Source: Paenibacillus radicis (ex Xue et al. 2023)
Lineage (GTDB): Bacteria > Bacillota > Bacilli > Paenibacillales > NBRC-103111
Length of the DNA stretch: 64,000 bases
Assembly (NCBI RefSeq): GCF_024722015.1
Contig: NZ_JANQBD010000023.1
Span: 87,512-151,511 of the forward strand
Reading direction: 5' to 3'
Part shown: positions 60,596 to 64,000 of the stretch, in pieces
Numbering within the stretch: position 1 is the stretch's first letter
Layout of the letters: every line of letters begins with the position of its first letter
Translations under genes and position numbers: made by a program
The notes under the pieces: generated by a model
What the model saw: only the letters and a program-made list of their open reading frames with translations
The model's database searches: none
Told to the model about the DNA's origin: nothing

Positions 60596-61096
60596 TTACA
60601 CACGCTCGCCCTGCATACGCTTTTGCGTAATGTAGTCTGTTTCATAATAAGCAAGCTCTTCACGAAGATTTTCAAAAATTTTGGAAAGCTCAATAGTCAA
60701 ATCACGTGCTTCGCGCACCGGCTTTTTACGAAAACGAATGGCATCTTGACCTGTGTAAGCATAACGGCCATCTTCTGAATAACACTCGTTCTTCGGATAG
60801 AAGAAGTTGTTAACGCAACTATGATATACCTCGTACAATACCTTTTCCGCATATTCCACATTAAAAGTCGGACGACGCAGGCTAACACCAAGCTTTTCAT
60901 ATGCAACCTCAGAGAAAACCAGAAGGTGTCTCGTATCGGACAAATAACCTTTGTAGAAATCCTCCATTGCAGCATCAACTTCAGAATTAAGCTGTTGCAA
61001 TGAATGCTCGTTCAAAAACTTTTCCATTTTCACAATTGCTTCGTTTAGTTTAATTTTAGTCGTTTCACATACATTTTTCACATTAAACACTGCCAT
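60596..61096 (-). CDS. YpuI/DUF3907 family protein
   Basis: A 166-residue soluble protein, rich in charged and aromatic residues (VCETTKIKLNEAIVKMEKFL, RHLLVFSEVAYEKLGVSLRR, YHSCVNNFFYPKNECYSEDG, FRKKPVREARDLTIELSKIF). The pattern and length fit the DUF3907 family, typified by B. subtilis YpuI; no function is known. GGAGGTCC precedes the ATG. It is a single gene divergent from the subtilase gene. Confidence 0.82.
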   Translation of the reverse strand: MAVFNVKNVCETTKIKLNEAIVKMEKFLNEHSLQQLNSEVDAAMEDFYKGYLSDTRHLLVFSEVAYEKLGVSLRRPTFNVEYAEKVLYEVYHSCVNNFFYPKNECYSEDGRYAYTGQDAIRFRKKPVREARDLTIELSKIFENLREELAYYETDYITQKRMQGERV

Positions 61097-61298
61097 GTCT
61101 AAGGACCTCCTATAATCAACAACGCCTATTTTTATGGAAATACAAATCTCTTACCATCCTACCACAAAACGCGGCTAAAAGTAATACGCAATATATAACG
61201 AAAAGATTCGTTGAAAATTAACAAATTCTGATCTGATAAAAAAAAAGGCGGCGGGGACCCTAACATTATTCATTTTCTAAAGTAGAGGAGCTTGCTCA

Positions 61299-63203
61299 AT
61301 GTGGAAATATGTTTTAACCTTTGTTTTCGTTATTGCTTTAGGCACACTGTTGTTCCCCCGAGGCGGGAATGAACCGCAATATGAAGGTTTATCCTTATCA
61401 CCCACAGCTGAAATGCAAATGAAGCACGCCACACTTAAACAAGACATGCAGCTGACCGCCGATTTATGCCGGAGCCAATGCAGTCTGGAGCTCCAAAGAA
61501 TGCTGCTGCAAAAAAATGGGGAGTCTGCCGCTGAAAAGCTGAAAGGCTTGCAGGAGCTGCAAAAAGAGCATCCTCATATGGAGCAGCTAATCTGGGTAAC
61601 TCCAGAGCAGTCTGTAGATCATGGAATCAGTGTAGGAGGGCTTAACGATGAAACCCGCACTGTAGCCGTTCCTGAATTGAGAAAAGCGAAGGCTGCAACC
61701 GACCGCGGAAGCAGTTATCAATCCCCTGCTCTATCAAGTAACGGAGAAACCTATTTTGTGCTCGGGGTTCCATCGACTCAAGCTGGCTCCGGACTTCTTG
61801 GTGTAGTTAAGCAAAGTATAGTCAAACATGTTGAAGATCACCAATTAAAAAATTTGCGTATCGTTACCTATCCTAATGAAGGCAAATATAAAGTCGAGTC
61901 CGTAGACTCGAGAACTTTGGAGGATGTAAAAGTCGATCATCCCGAGCAAAACGAAGGTACAAGCCACTATACGGTCAATCAGGTCGTTGTACGCTTTAAA
62001 AAAGAGCCTACACCAGCTGAGCTTGCCCAGATCCAGTCGGAAATCAGAACGACACGACCGCATCACAAGCTTGGGTATACGTATGTTTTTGAGTCCGAGC
62101 ATATGGAAGCCAAACAATTGATGAATTATTTTCAAAAATGGAATGTCGAATACGCGGAGCCGCATTTTTTATATTTAACTAATACTACCGTGCCTTCAGG
62201 TTCTGCTGAGTCACCTGTAACACCTGTTCAAGATACTTCAACCATCACACCCAATGATTCATTGTACCGCCGCTATCAATGGAATTTGCCGCTAATCGAA
62301 ACCGAATTAGGGTGGGATATAAGCAAGGGCTCAAAGGATGTTATCGTCGCTGTAGTTGATACCGGGGTTGATATGAATCATCCGGACTTAAAAAATCAGC
62401 TCATAGAAGGAATCAACGTTGTCAACACGGGAGCTCTTCCGCTGGATGATGTCGGGCATGGGACTCACGTAGCCGGAGTTATCGGTGCAATCGTTAATAA
62501 TAACCTGGGTGTTGCCGGGATGAGCTGGTATAACAGGGTGATGCCGATAAAGGTGCTGGATCAAACCGGCGCGGGAAGCACATACGCCGTAGCGCAAGGA
62601 ATTATATGGGCTACAGATCACGGGGCCAAAGTAATCAACATGAGCTTGGGTAACTATGCAGATGCCAATTTCCTTCATGATGCTATCCGCTATGCTTATG
62701 ATCATGATGTAGTATTGATTGCTGCCAGCGGCAACGATAATACAGATCGTCCCGGTTTTCCGGCAGCTTATCCCGAGGTGTTCGCAGTTGCCGCTGCAGA
62801 CGCAAATAAAAACAAAGCCTCGTTTTCCAATTATGGCGATTACATTGATGTTGCGGCACCAGGTGTAAGTATAGCGAGCACCTACCCTAATAATCAGTAC
62901 GCAGCTTTGTCAGGCACTTCTATGGCCAGTCCACATGTCACTGCCTTAGCGGCTTTAATCCGTTCTGTCAATCCGGCGCTGAAAAACCAAGAAGTGATGC
63001 AAATCATGCGCGACACCGCTCAGGATGTTGGCCCAAAAGGAAAAGACAATTATTTCGGCTACGGATTGATTGATGTGGCGGCTGCTTTAAAAAGCGCCAA
63101 GGGAGTGAATGAAACAACAAAAGCTCATGAAAACGTCAGTCTGGATAATCCCTCTTGGACCCAGAGGTTTTTGGATTTATTTCATGACAAATATTCAAAA
63201 TAA
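61299..63203 (+). CDS. Membrane-anchored S8 subtilisin-like serine protease
   Basis: A 634-residue protein with an N-terminal hydrophobic segment (WKYVLTFVFVIALGTLLF) that is a signal or anchor. An unassigned N-terminal region with a CRSQC pair (residues 20-210) follows, then a fervidolysin-type propeptide (NQVVVRFKKEPTPAELAQI ... YAEPHFLYL, about 225-295). The S8 catalytic domain has Asp in VAVVDTGVDMNHPDL, His in GHGTHVAGVIGA, the oxyanion Asn in LIAASGNDN and Ser in LSGTSMASPHVTA. GAGGAG precedes the ATG. The target is unknown; it may be a quality-control or sporulation/wall protease. Confidence 0.94.
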   Translation: MWKYVLTFVFVIALGTLLFPRGGNEPQYEGLSLSPTAEMQMKHATLKQDMQLTADLCRSQCSLELQRMLLQKNGESAAEKLKGLQELQKEHPHMEQLIWVTPEQSVDHGISVGGLNDETRTVAVPELRKAKAATDRGSSYQSPALSSNGETYFVLGVPSTQAGSGLLGVVKQSIVKHVEDHQLKNLRIVTYPNEGKYKVESVDSRTLEDVKVDHPEQNEGTSHYTVNQVVVRFKKEPTPAELAQIQSEIRTTRPHHKLGYTYVFESEHMEAKQLMNYFQKWNVEYAEPHFLYLTNTTVPSGSAESPVTPVQDTSTITPNDSLYRRYQWNLPLIETELGWDISKGSKDVIVAVVDTGVDMNHPDLKNQLIEGINVVNTGALPLDDVGHGTHVAGVIGAIVNNNLGVAGMSWYNRVMPIKVLDQTGAGSTYAVAQGIIWATDHGAKVINMSLGNYADANFLHDAIRYAYDHDVVLIAASGNDNTDRPGFPAAYPEVFAVAAADANKNKASFSNYGDYIDVAAPGVSIASTYPNNQYAALSGTSMASPHVTALAALIRSVNPALKNQEVMQIMRDTAQDVGPKGKDNYFGYGLIDVAAALKSAKGVNETTKAHENVSLDNPSWTQRFLDLFHDKYSK

Positions 63204-63246
63204 GCAGCATGGTCAAACAGCTTAATTAATAACACATCCGCGCAGC

Positions 63247-63276
63247 AAAAAAACCGCCTTTGAGGGGCGGTTTTTC
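63247..63276. terminator. Bidirectional terminator between the subtilase gene and rnpB
   Basis: AAAAACCGCC and GGCGGTTTTT form a perfect 10-bp stem with a 7-nt loop, usable by the subtilase gene on plus and rnpB on minus. Confidence 0.88.
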
Positions 63277-63284
63277 ATTGGTTA

Positions 63285-63695
63285 GGAAAGCTTGCGCATA
63301 AGCCGGGTTCTGTACTTCCAGTGGTCGTATCGGGTACCACCCTCCCACCATTGAAGCGACAATCATCTATCTAGGCCAAACGTTGCCGTTTGGCTCCAGC
63401 GACCAACCCGAACGCGTCCCGGGCAGAGACTGTCTCCAAGGAGACGTGCGTTCCATTAGGTCTTGCACCAAATGGGGTTTACCAGGACATATGTCACCAT
63501 ATCTCCTCGTGGTCTCTTACACCACGGTTCCACCCTTACCTGTGCGTGAGTTTAACCCCACGCCATCGGCGGTCCATTTCTGTGGCACTAGCCTTCAGCT
63601 CGCGCTGACTGGACGTTATCCAGCATCATTGCCCTGTGGAGCCCGGACTTTCCTCTCGTGATTTCTCACCAGCGATTGTCTGTCAAGCTTTCCTG
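63285..63695 (-). ncRNA. rnpB: RNase P RNA, class A
   Basis: The catalytic RNA that trims tRNA 5' ends. On the minus strand GAGGAAAGTCCGGGCTCCAC (P4 side and CR-I), CAGGTAAGGGTGGAA, GGTAAACCCC, and near the 3' end CAGAACCCGGCTTAT are class A hallmarks close to E. coli M1 RNA. Helix P1 is defined by a perfect 10-bp pairing, GGAAAGCTTG at the 5' end (63693-63684) with CAAGCTTTCC at the 3' end (63294-63285), which sets the limits to within a few bases. The length of about 410 nt is normal. Open frames inside it are spurious. Confidence 0.97.
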
Positions 63696-63707
63696 AGTGC
63701 ATTTGCT

Positions 63708-63736
63708 AGTATACAGCGAAACGGAATAAAAAACAA
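63708..63736 (-). promoter_or_regulatory. Sigma-A promoter of rnpB
   Basis: TTGTTT (63736-63731) and TATACT (63713-63708) are 17 nt apart, and transcription would start close to the predicted 5' end of the RNA. Confidence 0.8.
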
Positions 63737-63739
63737 CTG

Positions 63740-63990
63740 TAATACCTATGCTATACTCCCAATTTTATAAGAAACCTTCTGATCGAAGCTCTTCGAGGAA
63801 GAGACATTCGTGTCTAAGTTGTAACTTTTCTTGCAATATCAGACTTCTTCAGCTCCGCTGAAAACTTATAAAGTCTGGCGTGTAATATAATCCACTAAAG
63901 AAGGGAAATCCCCAGCAACTATCGAAGATACGAAGCACCTGACAAAGAGCTTCAATCTATACCTACCCTACCACAGGAGGTTGAAGTCGC
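63740..63990 (+). promoter_or_regulatory. Upstream region of the gene starting at the right edge
   Basis: This 250-bp stretch contains a CAGACTT/AAGTCTG hairpin with an inner CAGC/GCTG stem (63840-63877), a TATAAT at 63886-63891 with only a weak -35, and AGGAGG at 63975-63980. Nothing else is supported. Confidence 0.4.
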
Positions 63991-64000
63991 ATGGGGAAAT
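63991..64000 (+). CDS. Start of an unidentified gene cut by the window edge
   Basis: ATG GGG AAA is preceded by AGGAGG at 10-nt spacing. Only three codons are inside the window, so the product cannot be named. Confidence 0.5.

Noticed and set aside
63383..63661. Plus-strand frames of 92 and 72 codons
   Set aside because: They are wholly inside the RNase P RNA gene.

Overview
The window looks like a chromosomal segment of a spore-forming Bacillales bacterium, most likely Paenibacillus or a close relative. Supporting evidence: a complete Bacillus-type division and cell-wall (dcw) cluster that continues into the sporulation genes spoIIGA, sigE and sigG; bacillithiol synthesis (bshC); the RsfA and YlaJ sporulation families; and an RNase P RNA with class A sequence features, unlike the class B RNA of Bacillus. 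No phage, transposase, CRISPR array or tRNA was seen.

From about 42.3 kb down to position 1 nearly every gene lies on the minus strand. In the order of transcription these are: panE, a DUF3397 membrane protein and a ComFB-like protein; the oligopeptide importer oppA-B-C-D-F; bshC with S-adenosylhomocysteine hydrolase; a DUF4349 lipoprotein; then the dcw cluster mraZ-rsmH-ftsL-pbpB-spoVD-murE-murF-mraY-murD-spoVE-murG-murB-murA-divIB-ftsA-ftsZ; then spoIIGA-sigE-sigG; then ylmC-pgeF-ylmE-sepF-ylmG-ylmH-divIVA; and finally ileS, which is cut by the window edge and led by a T-box. The genes of this block build lipid II, polymerise septal wall, assemble the Z ring with its SepF and DivIVA partners, and supply the first mother-cell and later forespore sigma factors. 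Regulatory DNA is unusually readable: MraZ boxes at mraZ, a sigma-H-like promoter before ftsA, a Spo0A-type promoter with 22-bp spacing before spoIIGA, a hairpin touching the sigG ribosome binding site, and the ileS T-box.

The right third (43.3-64 kb) has mixed orientation and mostly housekeeping or poorly known genes: rsfA, a DUF2626 protein, a MidA-like methyltransferase, a lipoprotein, a coiled-coil secreted protein, an unrecognised protein, the phoH-ylaJ-ylaL-ylaH-typA neighbourhood, terC, the thiI/cysteine desulfurase pair for tRNA thiolation, a lytic transglycosylase, DUF4190 and DUF1540 proteins, a GH15-like enzyme, a YpuI-like protein, a membrane-anchored subtilase, and rnpB. A new gene just begins at the right edge.

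The least explained parts are intergenic. The main one is a roughly 430-bp, hairpin-rich element at 42.41-42.84 kb that ends in a terminator-like hairpin and may be an undescribed structured RNA. The others are nested inverted repeats at 9.05-9.27 kb, an array of five small hairpin modules inside the murB-murG junction (15.7-16.0 kb), and AGCGGA-type palindromes at 43.0-43.2 kb.
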